Positions 1 through 6,486 of a DNA stretch of 26,457 bases are shown in pieces. Position 1 is the first letter of the stretch, and each line of letters begins with the position of its first letter. A program made the position numbers and the translations under genes. Source of the DNA: Clostridia bacterium (GTDB taxonomy: Bacteria > Bacillota > Clostridia > UBA1381); assembly GCA_900751685.1 (NCBI GenBank), contig CAADSR010000120.1, positions 1 through 26,457 of the forward strand, in the 5' to 3' direction. The notes below the pieces were generated by a model that was given only the letters and a program-made list of their open reading frames with translations, searched no databases and was not told where the DNA came from.

Positions 1-308
1 ACTGGCTTCTTGCCAAAAGAGCTGATCTTGTTCAAGCCCTTTACGAGCAGGAAAATCACAAACGCCATAATAATAAAGTTGATTATAGCAGTGATAAAAG
101 ACCCATATTTGATACTAACGTCTCCTATGGAAAATGCCAGATCAGACATGTCGATGTTACCGAATAAGCCAAGCAGCGGCGAGATGATATCCTCTACCAA
201 AGATTTTACAATAGCCTGGAAAGCAGCGCCAATGATAACGCCGACCGCAAGATCCATCACATTGCCCCGCATGGCAAAGTCTTTAAATTCGTTTAAAAAT
301 TTTTTCAT
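1..308 (-). CDS. mscL: Large-conductance mechanosensitive channel MscL, 3' end outside the window
   Basis: Reading leftward from ATG at 308, the protein begins MKKFLNEFKDFAMRGNVMDL and continues with AVGVIIGAAFQAIVKSLVED, the classic MscL N-terminal amphipathic helix and first transmembrane pore helix. A loop and a second hydrophobic helix (ITAIINFIIMAFVIFLLVKG) follow, then the reading frame runs off the window at about residue 102. The family is usually 120-150 residues, so only the cytoplasmic C-terminal helix is missing. MscL is a homopentameric inner-membrane channel that opens under membrane tension to release solutes during osmotic downshock. A strong ribosome site (AAAGGAGGAGC) lies a few bases upstream. 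It is separated from dpaB by a terminator, so it is probably its own transcription unit. Confidence 0.95.
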   Translation of the reverse strand, partial: MKKFLNEFKDFAMRGNVMDLAVGVIIGAAFQAIVKSLVEDIISPLLGLFGNIDMSDLAFSIGDVSIKYGSFITAIINFIIMAFVIFLLVKGLNKISSFGKKP

Positions 309-451
309 AAGCTCCTCCTTTGTAAAACACAGTAATCCTTTTTAAATATTATACCATAGGAAAAATAGCAAAAACAATAAGGATCCGCTAATATTTTAAT
401 AAAACTTCAAAAATTACAGTAAAAAATACAAGATTCCCGTAAAAACAAGAA

Positions 452-486
452 AACCCTGCAAAGCGGATGATTCCCGCTTTGCAAGG
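452..486 (-). terminator. Rho-independent terminator after dpaB
   Basis: An inverted repeat (CCTGCAAAGCGG at 455-466 against CCGCTTTGCAAGG at 474-486) is followed on the minus strand by GGGTTTTCTTGTTTTT. It lies 30 bases beyond the dpaB stop and would end the dpaAB transcript before mscL. Confidence 0.8.
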
Positions 487-515
487 CCTTCGTTCTTTTG
501 TAGGAATCTATATCA

Positions 516-1094
516 TCAGCACAATAAAGGCTGTAATTGTCTGCCGTCAAGGGCTGCCTCAGCCGCTTCTTTGATTTGCGAGAAATCTGCAACAAGGGAG
601 TTCGGCTTTTTTATGTAATCATCCTGGCGGAACGGGACAAAGTACAGATATTTACAGTTTAGCAATGTGCCGATGTTTTTTGCTGCTGTACCCAGGCCAT
701 CATTCGTAGACACGGCAATCAGTACAGGGCGCTGATTGCGCAAATGGGCTTTCACTGCCATAGTAACAGAAGAATCGGCAATGCCGCTTGCCAGTTTTGC
801 AAGTGTATTGCCGGTGCAAGGTGCTACGATCAGTAAGTCTAAAATTCCTTTCGGACCGAAGGGCTCAGATTCCTTAACTGATTTGACAATGTTATTCGGT
901 GTGATTTCAGCAATGGTTTGATGCCAATGTTCAGCGGTGCCGAACCGGGTATCAGTCTGGTAAGAAGTTTCGCTCATAATAGGGATTAGATTGGTTTGCA
1001 AAGAAGCAAGATGTTTTATTTCTTCCATGGCTCTGGAAAAGGTGCAGAATGAGCCGGTCAGTGCAAAACCAATGGTTTTGTCAGTGAGATCCAA
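516..1094 (-). CDS. dpaB: Dipicolinate synthase subunit B (DpaB/SpoVFB)
   Basis: A 192-residue flavoprotein-fold protein (B. subtilis SpoVFB is about 200). Recognisable stretches are GFALTGSFCTF at the N-terminus, the LIVAPCTGNTLAKLASGIAD core of the flavoprotein/PanB-like family near residues 88-107, and ISTNDGLG-like VSTNDGLGTAAKNIG. With DpaA it converts a lysine-pathway intermediate to dipicolinic acid, which is made in the mother cell and loaded into the spore core. The start is TTG at 1092-1094, three bases after the TAA that ends the dpaA fragment and preceded by GGGGGTG. dpaB is therefore built as the second gene of a dpaA-dpaB operon and has no promoter that I can see of its own. In the present arrangement its upstream partner is 9 kb away beyond a terminator, so its expression probably requires excision of the element. 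Confidence 0.93.
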   Translation of the reverse strand: MDLTDKTIGFALTGSFCTFSRAMEEIKHLASLQTNLIPIMSETSYQTDTRFGTAEHWHQTIAEITPNNIVKSVKESEPFGPKGILDLLIVAPCTGNTLAKLASGIADSSVTMAVKAHLRNQRPVLIAVSTNDGLGTAAKNIGTLLNCKYLYFVPFRQDDYIKKPNSLVADFSQIKEAAEAALDGRQLQPLLC

Positions 1095-1097
1095 TGG

Positions 1098-1181
1098 TTA
1101 CACCCCCAATTCTTGAATAATATTTAAAATCGTATTCCCGATGATTTCACCAGATGTAACCGGAGCAACCTTTCCCGGAAG
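1098..1181 (-). pseudogene. dpaA: Detached 3' end of dpaA (last 22 codons plus junction)
   Basis: Read on the minus strand this segment encodes LPGKV followed by APVTSGEIIGNTILNIIQ and ELGV, then TAA at 1098-1100. This is the conserved C-terminal tail of dipicolinate synthase subunit A, and it is exactly what the 10075-10881 gene lacks: that gene reads LPGKV and then ends with IC-stop. The reading frame agrees across the shared sequence, so joining 10098 to 1181 gives a continuous gene. The tail has no start or ribosome site of its own. It is a displaced exon-like fragment rather than a decayed gene, because its sequence is intact and it still runs into the TTG of dpaB. Confidence 0.93.
1168..1181 (-). 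repeat. Left attachment-site core
   Basis: ACCTTTCCCGGAAG on the plus strand. Core CCCGGAAG (1174-1181) is shared perfectly with 10091-10098. On this side it sits in an imperfect palindrome, with AACCTTTC and GAAAGGTT arms at 1167-1188, as expected of a serine-recombinase site. The core encodes the conserved LPG-K of DpaA, so a functional coding sequence serves as the target. Confidence 0.85.
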
Positions 1182-1200
1182 AAAGGTTACAAGATGGCAA

Positions 1201-1228
1201 TAAAAAATACCGGCGGTTGAGCCGGTAT
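1201..1228 (-). terminator. Terminator just inside the left end of the element, facing dpaB
   Basis: ATACCGGC (1207-1214), a 6-base loop and GCCGGTAT (1221-1228) form a perfect 8-bp stem. On the minus strand it is followed by a T-rich tail (1202-1206). It would stop transcripts leaving the element from entering the dpaA tail and dpaB, keeping dpaB silent while the element is present. Confidence 0.75.
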
Positions 1229-1592
1229 AGTCTTAATTTAGGCAGCATTGATAGCATAGAAACTTTTGGATAGAGCTCGCTATTACCGTCCCTTGGAATG
1301 CCAATAAATAATGGTGTGCATTGCAGGGCGGTATGTCCTCATCCCGCCGGAGAAACACATTCCATCTTAGATTGGCGGCGGGCTGTAGGCAGCCCACCCT
1401 ACGTGATTTTCCCATATCTCTTTTTATATGCTTGTGTGAAACCCGGACACCATTTGGTTAACGGGGCATCAAATTTTTTTGGCTGTTTCAAAGACCAAAA
1501 CTGTTAAGAGCCTAGTATCTATACGGATTTTTACTACTTTGTGTCTTATCTCCGACCACTATTTTTTATCGAATAATAATCAAGTTTAAATA
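1229..1592. other. Non-coding left arm of the element
   Basis: No convincing gene is visible: the short open frames here lack ribosome sites and resemble nothing. The stretch holds the GC-rich palindromic repeat at 1323-1402 and then AT-rich DNA up to the end of the XRE gene. Confidence 0.6.
1323..1402. repeat. GC-rich palindromic repeat, copy A (diverged)
   Basis: The left arm resembles GCAGGGCGGTATG and then TCCTCATCCCGCCGG. The right arm starts GGCGGCGGGCTG and ends CCCACCCTAC. The same design, better preserved, is at 17316-17379: both have CTCATCCCGCCG in the left arm, GGCGGCGGG opening the right arm, and CCCTAC at its end. It is probably a small dispersed, non-coding palindromic element of this genome. 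This copy has lost much of its self-complementarity. Confidence 0.65.
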
Positions 1593-1823
1593 TTATGGGT
1601 TCCTAAAATTTAATAAATCCATCTCGCTTATATTAAGAGCATTTGCTATTCTACATAGTTTTTCAAAGGTTATCCCTATAAAAATATTAGGGTTCTCAAG
1701 CTTTGTAACGAACGAAGCACTGATCCCTGTTTTCTCCGCTAATTGTTCTTGAGTAAAAGACCTGTATTTCCGATAATATGCAATATTCAGACCCAGATTT
1801 AATAATTTTTCACTATACTTCAT
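1593..1823 (-). CDS. XRE/Cro-CI family transcriptional regulator
   Basis: A small (about 76-residue) helix-turn-helix protein. After the preferred start (MKYSEKLLNLGLNI) it reads YYRKYRSFTQEQLAEKTGIS and then SFVTKLEN, the five-helix HTH_3 pattern: LAEKTGIS is the turn and SFVTKLE the recognition helix. EKLCRIANALNISEMDLLNF closes the domain. I chose ATG 1823 because AAGGA lies upstream. A GTG at 1868 would add 15 residues. It has no other domain. It lies between the recombinase gene and the left end, the usual position of a regulator controlling an element's own genes. Its promoter region carries a palindrome it may bind. Which genes it controls cannot be read from the sequence. Confidence 0.88.
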   Translation of the reverse strand: MKYSEKLLNLGLNIAYYRKYRSFTQEQLAEKTGISASFVTKLENPNIFIGITFEKLCRIANALNISEMDLLNFRNP

Positions 1824-1885
1824 TACATCATCAATCCTTAAACATTTTTTGATTTTTCTGTATCTCACAGTTGCTGCTTTATTGA

Positions 1886-1902
1886 ATTATACAATAAATT
1901 GT
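1886..1902 (-). promoter_or_regulatory. Possible -10 box and palindromic operator upstream of the XRE gene
   Basis: On the minus strand TATAAT (1891-1886) abuts the palindrome ACAAT-TT-ATTGT (1891-1902). No good -35 box is visible at 17 bp. The overlap of -10 and palindrome suggests autoregulation by the XRE protein, which is inference. Confidence 0.4.
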
Positions 1903-1992
1903 GATGTAATTCAGAACAAAGTAGAGATTTATGATCTAGTTTAGATATTGATAAATAATATATTTTTTCATATGTATCGAATGGTGATAGGA

Positions 1993-3498
1993 TCAATAAA
2001 AAATAATATTCACGACTGTATCTTCCAGAATGATTTTTTTAATGGTTTCTTTTGCTATCTTTTTTTTTGTTTCAATGCCATAGTCCTGCCAACCTTCAAG
2101 TATATCCTTCATATCCAGCCCAGCCCCGCATTCTTTTTCTGCTTTTAGTTCCAATTTTGCAATACTGTCTAAAAGCTCCCTTTTCTGCTCGTCTAATTTT
2201 TCAATATGCTGGTTGATATATCCCGCTGTGACCTGTGAACTTTCTGCAAGCTGTTTTATCAGATTTTGAATTTTTTTATCGGTTTCCGATAAGGTGATCT
2301 TGACAGCATTAATCTCGGGGGTGTCCCTTATGATCTGGCTTTCTCCTTTTAGGGCTGCCAGTTTGCAAAGCAATTCCTCCTCTACAATTGTTTCTAACGC
2401 TTCAACGGATAATTTAGTGGGGGGATAGGTGCAGGTGTTGTTCCTGCGCCCGCGGCAGTATAGATATTTGTGTTCTTTCGCTGTGGTTTTACACCGCTTT
2501 ACATAGTAGGTATATCCGCATTTGCATTTGACTAGGCCCTGGAGCCATGTCAGGCTTCCTGTCCCAAGGTTGCTATGCCCTTTCTTCTGCTGAAAGATTT
2601 TCTGGACATCCAGCCAGTCAGACGGCTCGATCAAGCCCTCATGAAGACCAAGGGACACAAAATCGGTTTTCAGATCGGTAAATTTTGTCCCTTTCCGTTC
2701 CTCTGTATTGCCATAGACATAGCAGCCGTTTTTTCCGTTGTATTCTTCGATAGAGTTTTTCATTTTTGCGCCAAGGCCGGCAAGATAGTTGTAAACATCG
2801 GCGTTTGCTTTTACATAGACAGGGTTTTTCAGTATCCTGGAAACGGCGGTAGGGCTCCAGGGCTTTTTTTTGCGTGTTGGGATTTTGTTGTCGTTCAGCC
2901 ACCTTGTGATCTCCCCCAAGCTTTTGCCAGAGGCATAATCTGCATACATCTTTCTTAGGACGGGGCTTTCTATTTTGTTTTCTTCAAAGGTGTAGGTTTT
3001 TCTATCCTTTAACACCGTCTCGACCTTATTGAATCCAAAAGGGGCATAACCCCCCAAATACATGCCCTTTTCTCCACGGGCATAATAGTTGTCGGTGATC
3101 CGTTTTTCAATTGTTTCACGCTCCATTTCCGCAAACATCATCAGGATATTGACGATCACCCTTCCTATGGGATTTGAGGTATCAAAGTTTTCCTCGCAGG
3201 AGATAAGCTCCACATTGTATTGCTGAAATTCGGATTGCATAGTGACAAAATCAAGCAGGGAGCGGGAAATTCGATCGAATTTGTAAATAATGATCCGTGA
3301 TACAGTCCCATTCCTTACTCCCGCCATCATCCGTTGAAATTCCGGGCGGTTTTCAATTGTTTTTCCCGAGATCCCATTGTCTTTGAAAATTTCATATTCT
3401 TCCCCGGGCTTCAATCTTGCTTTGCACCGCTCTTCCTGAAACTCCAGGCTTATAGAGTCCTTTTTCTCAACAGAACGCCGCAGGTATAACGCAACCAT
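1993..3498 (-). CDS. Large serine site-specific recombinase (SpoIVCA-like)
   Basis: 501 residues, the same size as B. subtilis SpoIVCA. The N-terminal resolvase domain starts MVALYLRRSVEKKD with catalytic serine S9 and has the YKFDRISRSL helix with catalytic arginines near residues 73-78 and MFAEMERETIEKRI at the domain end. A recombinase domain follows (GGYAPFGFNK, then a helical region with ILKNPVYVK, about residues 150-300). Next is a zinc ribbon (CKCGYTYYVKRC, with later YLYC and NTC cysteines, about 345-385) and a C-terminal coiled coil. All catalytic parts are present, so it should be active. It lies 0.8 kb from the left attachment core. It shares a probable transcription unit with the 73-residue gene upstream. 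Its inferred job is cutting at the two dpaA repeats to excise, and originally to insert, the element. Confidence 0.95.
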   Translation of the reverse strand: MVALYLRRSVEKKDSISLEFQEERCKARLKPGEEYEIFKDNGISGKTIENRPEFQRMMAGVRNGTVSRIIIYKFDRISRSLLDFVTMQSEFQQYNVELISCEENFDTSNPIGRVIVNILMMFAEMERETIEKRITDNYYARGEKGMYLGGYAPFGFNKVETVLKDRKTYTFEENKIESPVLRKMYADYASGKSLGEITRWLNDNKIPTRKKKPWSPTAVSRILKNPVYVKANADVYNYLAGLGAKMKNSIEEYNGKNGCYVYGNTEERKGTKFTDLKTDFVSLGLHEGLIEPSDWLDVQKIFQQKKGHSNLGTGSLTWLQGLVKCKCGYTYYVKRCKTTAKEHKYLYCRGRRNNTCTYPPTKLSVEALETIVEEELLCKLAALKGESQIIRDTPEINAVKITLSETDKKIQNLIKQLAESSQVTAGYINQHIEKLDEQKRELLDSIAKLELKAEKECGAGLDMKDILEGWQDYGIETKKKIAKETIKKIILEDTVVNIIFY

Positions 3499-3523
3499 CG
3501 TATAAGCACCTCTCTATAATGCA

Positions 3524-3554
3524 ATGCGGCAACTGGCTTTGCCAGTTACCGCAT
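3524..3554 (-). promoter_or_regulatory. Hairpin in the leader between the 73-residue gene and the recombinase
   Basis: ATGCGG-C-AACTGGC (3524-3537), TTT loop, then GCCAGTT-A-CCGCAT (3541-3554): 13 pairs with one mismatch. No T-run follows on the minus strand, so it is not a simple terminator. It lies 25 bases before the recombinase start codon and could modulate its translation or mRNA stability. Confidence 0.5.
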
Positions 3555-3583
3555 GAGTAATATTTCTTTCATTTCACGGTATA

Positions 3584-3805
3584 TTACAAAGAAGGTTTTT
3601 CGAGGATCCCTTTTATTTTTTCCTGGATCTCCGTATCTTTTTTTTTTCGTTGCAGCTCTGTCAGATCAGGCGTGTATATTTTAACCGTTAGTTCTTCTCT
3701 TTGATATTTCTTTATCAAGTTTCCGTAATTTTCTGCTATCTTTATCCTTGGTAACAAATCTGGATCAGTTACGCCCATGTTACCGTCCACACTGTAAAAC
3801 AGCAT
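3584..3805 (-). CDS. Small protein of unknown function upstream of the recombinase
   Basis: 73 residues with an excellent ribosome site (AAAGGAGCT then ATG at 3805), so it is likely translated. The N-terminal half (MLFYSVDGNMGVTDPDLLPR) matches no family I recognise. The second half is highly charged and probably helical (LQRKKKDTEIQEKIKGILEK), encoded partly by an A10 run (3638-3647) that is in frame here. It is co-oriented with and 85 bases upstream of the serine recombinase, behind the sigma-E-like promoter at 3872-3901. Size, charge and position make it a candidate recombination directionality factor. C. difficile skin excision uses a small separate factor of this kind. No sequence motif proves it. 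Confidence 0.65.
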   Translation of the reverse strand: MLFYSVDGNMGVTDPDLLPRIKIAENYGNLIKKYQREELTVKIYTPDLTELQRKKKDTEIQEKIKGILEKPSL

Positions 3806-3871
3806 AGCTCCTTTCTTAAATTAATGCCACATATAAATAAAAACACCATCCGCTGCTGTACTATTCTTTCT

Positions 3872-3901
3872 ATTTTATGCCGGTGACAGCTTGTCATATT
3901 C
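3872..3901 (-). promoter_or_regulatory. Sigma-E-like promoter for the 73-residue gene and recombinase
   Basis: Minus strand: GAATATG (3901-3895), 15 bases, CATAAAAT (3879-3872). The sigma-E consensus is about GNATATT / CATACAAT with a spacer near 14, so both boxes fit well. The spacer contains TGACA-AGC-TGTCA (3884-3896), a possible operator. The start of the 73-residue gene is 67 bases downstream. If correct, recombinase is made only in the mother cell. Confidence 0.55.
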
Positions 3902-3964
3902 GGCTTTTATGATGGGGCAGCAGTGTTATAATACACTGCCCCCAGTTCTCTTAGGGTGGGAAGA

Positions 3965-4005
3965 AAAACAATACATCCGTATAAAAAATACGGATGTATT
4001 GTTTT
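3965..4005. terminator. Perfect 18-bp hairpin, bidirectional terminator-like
   Basis: AAAACAATACATCCGTAT (3965-3982), AAAAA loop, ATACGGATGTATTGTTTT (3988-4005). Self-complementary with A and T ends on both strands. Its position between two divergently transcribed units, not after a gene, suggests insulation of each from antisense transcription. Confidence 0.6.
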
Positions 4006-4073
4006 GTGGCAGCCAATATAAGAGGATTTTATAGATTATATCGAATTTATGCGTAGAAAAAATACGGTAATAA

Positions 4074-4102
4074 TTGACTATAGGCTCCTTTTATGGTATA
4101 AT
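4074..4102 (+). promoter_or_regulatory. Sigma-A promoter of the AAA ATPase gene
   Basis: TTGACT (4074-4079), 17 bases, TATAAT (4097-4102). Transcription would start near 4109, giving a very short leader that contains the ribosome site. Confidence 0.85.
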
Positions 4103-4128
4103 ATAACTATGGAAGGGTGGTTTTGGAA

Positions 4129-5235
4129 ATGCTGAAAAAATTTCAAGTTGAAAATTACAAAGGATTCAAGGGCACTTTAACGTGGGATCTATCTCAAACA
4201 AGGGATTATGGATTTAATAAGGGTCTGGTGGAAAATAAGATAGTAAAAAAAGCACTGATCTTTGGTAAAAACGGCTCCGGAAAATCAAACCTTTGCACTG
4301 CTGTGATGGATATAACAGCCCACCTGTTGGATGCGGAGAAGGATATGGTCCCACAGCATATCTACACCTATGTAGGAAATGAAAGAGACTTTGCATCGTT
4401 TACCTATCTCTTTCAATTTGGAAAAGATGAGGTGGAGTATACCTACTGTAAAGCCAATCTTACGGAATTGCTGTTTGAGATGGTCTGTGTCAATGGAAAA
4501 AAGGTCCTGGTGCATAATTTTGTGGATGAAAGGGATAATTTCATTGCGCTTGGGGGAGCGGAGAATCTCAAAACGGACGGACTGCAAAAACAGCTTTCTG
4601 TTGTGAAATATATCTATAATAATACGATACAAAAGGAAGATTCCATTATTACAAAGATCATGGGGTTTGTGCAGGGGATGCTCTTTTTCAGAAGTTTAAA
4701 AGAAGCGAATCAATACATAGGCTATAAACTGGGCGGAGGGCTTTTGCATGATATTATCTTGGAGAATGGAAAACTTGAAGAATTTAACGCATTTTTAAAG
4801 CACTTTGAATTAAGCTATACCCTTGTTCCGTTAAAAACCATGAGCGGATTTCTTACCATTGGCGCCAAATTTGAAAACGGCCATGTGGTGGAGTTTGAAA
4901 GCATTTGTTCGTCCGGCACCAAAACGCTGCTGCTGTTTTACTGCTGGATGCTTTATTTTGACCATTTAACATTTCTTGTCATTGACGAGTTTGATGCTTA
5001 TTATCACTATGAGACCTCGGAAAAGGTCCTGGAGATCATACACAGCTTTGAGAATATGCAGTCTGCCGTAAGTACACACAGCGTGACCTTGATGAATACC
5101 AAGCTTACAAGGCCCGATTGCTGTTTTATATTGGATCATAACCAGATCAAAAATATTTGCAATTGTACAAAAAAAGAGCTCCGGGCGGCACACAATATTG
5201 AAAAATTATACCGTGGGGGCAATTTTGTTGAATAA
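4129..5235 (+). CDS. AAA family ATPase (AAA_15/OLD-like, P-loop, SMC-type fold)
   Basis: About 368 residues. The N-terminus MLKKFQVENYKGFKGTLTWD is the typical first strand of RecF/OLD-like ATPases. Walker A is ALIFGKNGSGKSNL (about residues 41-54). The family signature region is SSGTKTLLLFYCWML, and Walker B with catalytic glutamate precedes AYYHYE in FLVIDEFDAYYHYE. The D/H-loop histidine is in STHSVTLMNTKL, and the usual ending LYRGGNFVE is present. The motifs are complete, so ATPase activity is expected. Related proteins occur in phage-defence loci, often with RloB or a nuclease, but no partner follows here. I chose ATG 4129 over GTG 4117 because GGAAGGGTGG then has proper spacing. It has its own promoter and a hairpin after the stop, so it forms a one-gene unit. 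Role in element defence or upkeep is inferred. Confidence 0.85.
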   Translation: MLKKFQVENYKGFKGTLTWDLSQTRDYGFNKGLVENKIVKKALIFGKNGSGKSNLCTAVMDITAHLLDAEKDMVPQHIYTYVGNERDFASFTYLFQFGKDEVEYTYCKANLTELLFEMVCVNGKKVLVHNFVDERDNFIALGGAENLKTDGLQKQLSVVKYIYNNTIQKEDSIITKIMGFVQGMLFFRSLKEANQYIGYKLGGGLLHDIILENGKLEEFNAFLKHFELSYTLVPLKTMSGFLTIGAKFENGHVVEFESICSSGTKTLLLFYCWMLYFDHLTFLVIDEFDAYYHYETSEKVLEIIHSFENMQSAVSTHSVTLMNTKLTRPDCCFILDHNQIKNICNCTKKELRAAHNIEKLYRGGNFVE

Positions 5236-5283
5236 TTAGATTCTTTAGATGAAAGAAGGGATGCGTATTGCTTGTAAAAGAAA

Positions 5284-5325
5284 AAACACATTAAAAAGCT
5301 GTTGGCGCAGCGATTTAATGTGTTT
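5284..5325 (+). terminator. Hairpin after the AAA gene
   Basis: AAACACATTAAA (5284-5295) and TTTAATGTGTTT (5314-5325) pair perfectly over 12 bp, with an 18-base loop that itself has a short GCTG/CAGC stem. The T-run is short, so termination may be partial. Confidence 0.55.
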
Positions 5326-5330
5326 CAACC

Positions 5331-5425
5331 CGGATATGCTAAAAACATACCACTTTGACATAGTTTTATTTTAGCATATCCGTAAATCAAAATCAATAGT
5401 TTAAAACAAAATTTATGTTTTAAAC
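5331..5425. promoter_or_regulatory. Two perfect inverted repeats in front of the DUF4417-toxin unit
   Basis: First: CGGATATGCTAAAA (5331-5344) against TTTTAGCATATCCG (5369-5382), 14 bp, with a TTGACA (5355-5360) inside the loop. Second: GTTTAAAAC (5399-5407) against GTTTTAAAC (5417-5425). They may be operators of the downstream genes. No clear -10 box is present, so the promoter is not assigned. Confidence 0.45.
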
Positions 5426-5461
5426 CAACTTATTTTAATTTGCGGAGGTAAAACTTAATTT

Positions 5462-6127
5462 ATGACAAATGAAAAATTTAATAAAAACTACGATGTGTTT
5501 CACGCTTTTCTGGTGGAGCAGGCAGAATACGATGGCCGTATAGAGCTGCCTTGTATCCGGACAAGCAGTGAGCTGCCTGAAAGGATGGTACCCTTTTCAA
5601 AAGCAATGTCAGGGTCAATGCAGGATCATGGGCAATGGGTCCATTTTTATGAGCATGACAAGAATTTTGAGCGGCTATGGAACAATCCCAGGCGGTATTT
5701 ATCGAAGCTGAAGAAATTCAAGGGAATCATTTCCCCCGATTTCAGCCTGTACCGTAATATGCCCCTTGTGATGCAGGAGTGGAATACATACCGGGGCCGG
5801 GCTTTGGCGGTGTGGCTTCAAAACAACGGGATCGAGGTACTTCCAAATGTCCGCTGGAATGATGAGCGCACCTTTGACTTTTGCTTTGACGGCATAGAAA
5901 AGCACAAAACTGTTGCCGTTGGAACACTTGGATGTATTAAACGCACAGAGGACAAAGCATATTTTAAAAACGGGCTTGAAACGCTTGTCCAGCGGTTATC
6001 GCCTGAAACTATTATTGTTTACGGCGCTTCGCCAGATGCTGTTTTTAAAAAATACCGCCAAGCTGGGATCCGCATCCTATCATTTGAAAGCGAGTTTTCT
6101 AAATCCAGAAAGCAGGTGACTGCTTAA
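5462..6127 (+). CDS. DUF4417 family protein
   Basis: 221 residues. The central block is the DUF4417 signature: LKKFKGIISPDFSLYRNMPL, VMQEWNTYRGRALAVWLQ, NGIEVLPNVRWNDERTFDFC, FDGI, then VAVGTLGCIKR and LVQRLSPETIIVYGASPD (about residues 80-205). Function of the family is unknown. It is common on mobile elements and phages of Firmicutes. The start at 5462 follows GCGGAGG with a slightly long spacing. Its TAA overlaps the ATG of the toxin-like gene by one base (TAATG), so the two are translationally coupled. That coupling suggests the protein works with, delivers or restrains the toxin-like product, which is an inference from arrangement only. Confidence 0.85.
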   Translation: MTNEKFNKNYDVFHAFLVEQAEYDGRIELPCIRTSSELPERMVPFSKAMSGSMQDHGQWVHFYEHDKNFERLWNNPRRYLSKLKKFKGIISPDFSLYRNMPLVMQEWNTYRGRALAVWLQNNGIEVLPNVRWNDERTFDFCFDGIEKHKTVAVGTLGCIKRTEDKAYFKNGLETLVQRLSPETIIVYGASPDAVFKKYRQAGIRILSFESEFSKSRKQVTA

Positions 6128-6486
6128 TGGGAGCAAGCTCTGGCGGGAATTTTGGCAATACAAGAGGAAGCCGTTCTAACGCAAAAATCCATGAAGGCAA
6201 ACAAAATAAACACATTGAAGGGACGAATAACTACAAGCAACAAAAAGAAAATGGAAAGAACCCAAGCATCTTAACAGAAGATGCAAATGAACTATTGAAA
6301 GAAGGTACTGGGAAGGGGAAAAGATATGGTAACAAAGAAGTTATTGATTATGGCAGGACGATAGGGAAATATTATCATTTGCCAAGCGGGAAGTACTACG
6401 ATACATCAAGGGCAACGATACATTACGACAATAAGGGTAATGCTCATATCGTACCAGCAAAACCTAGTTGGATGGTAAAAGAATAA
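6127..6486 (+). CDS. Small polymorphic-toxin-like protein with Ntox50-like C-terminus
   Basis: 119 residues. The first 30 are low complexity and glycine/serine/asparagine-rich (MGASSGGNFGNTRGSRSN), a linker-like leader. The rest fits the polymorphic toxin type 50 pattern as I remember it: HIEGTNNYKQQKENGKNPSI, a leucine-rich helix ELLKEGTGKG, then IGKYYHLPSGKYYDTSRATI followed by HYDNKGNAHIVPAKP. Such domains, predicted to be RNases, usually cap large secreted or phage-encoded proteins. Here the domain stands nearly alone, coupled to DUF4417 and followed at once by several immunity-like genes. No signal peptide is seen. A remnant of a second copy of the same C-terminus is at 6983-7045. Family call is from memory; toxicity is inferred. 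Confidence 0.65.
   Translation: MGASSGGNFGNTRGSRSNAKIHEGKQNKHIEGTNNYKQQKENGKNPSILTEDANELLKEGTGKGKRYGNKEVIDYGRTIGKYYHLPSGKYYDTSRATIHYDNKGNAHIVPAKPSWMVKE

Larger units (their letters stand above)
3806..4128. other. Divergent regulatory region between the recombinase unit and the AAA gene
   Basis: Holds a sigma-E-like promoter reading left (3872-3901), a loose inverted repeat around 3914-3942, the 18-bp hairpin at 3965-4005 and a vegetative promoter reading right (4074-4102). No gene is seen. Confidence 0.7.

Noticed and set aside
10..345. 111-codon plus-strand frame at the left edge
   Set aside because: Antisense to mscL, which is unmistakable on the minus strand.
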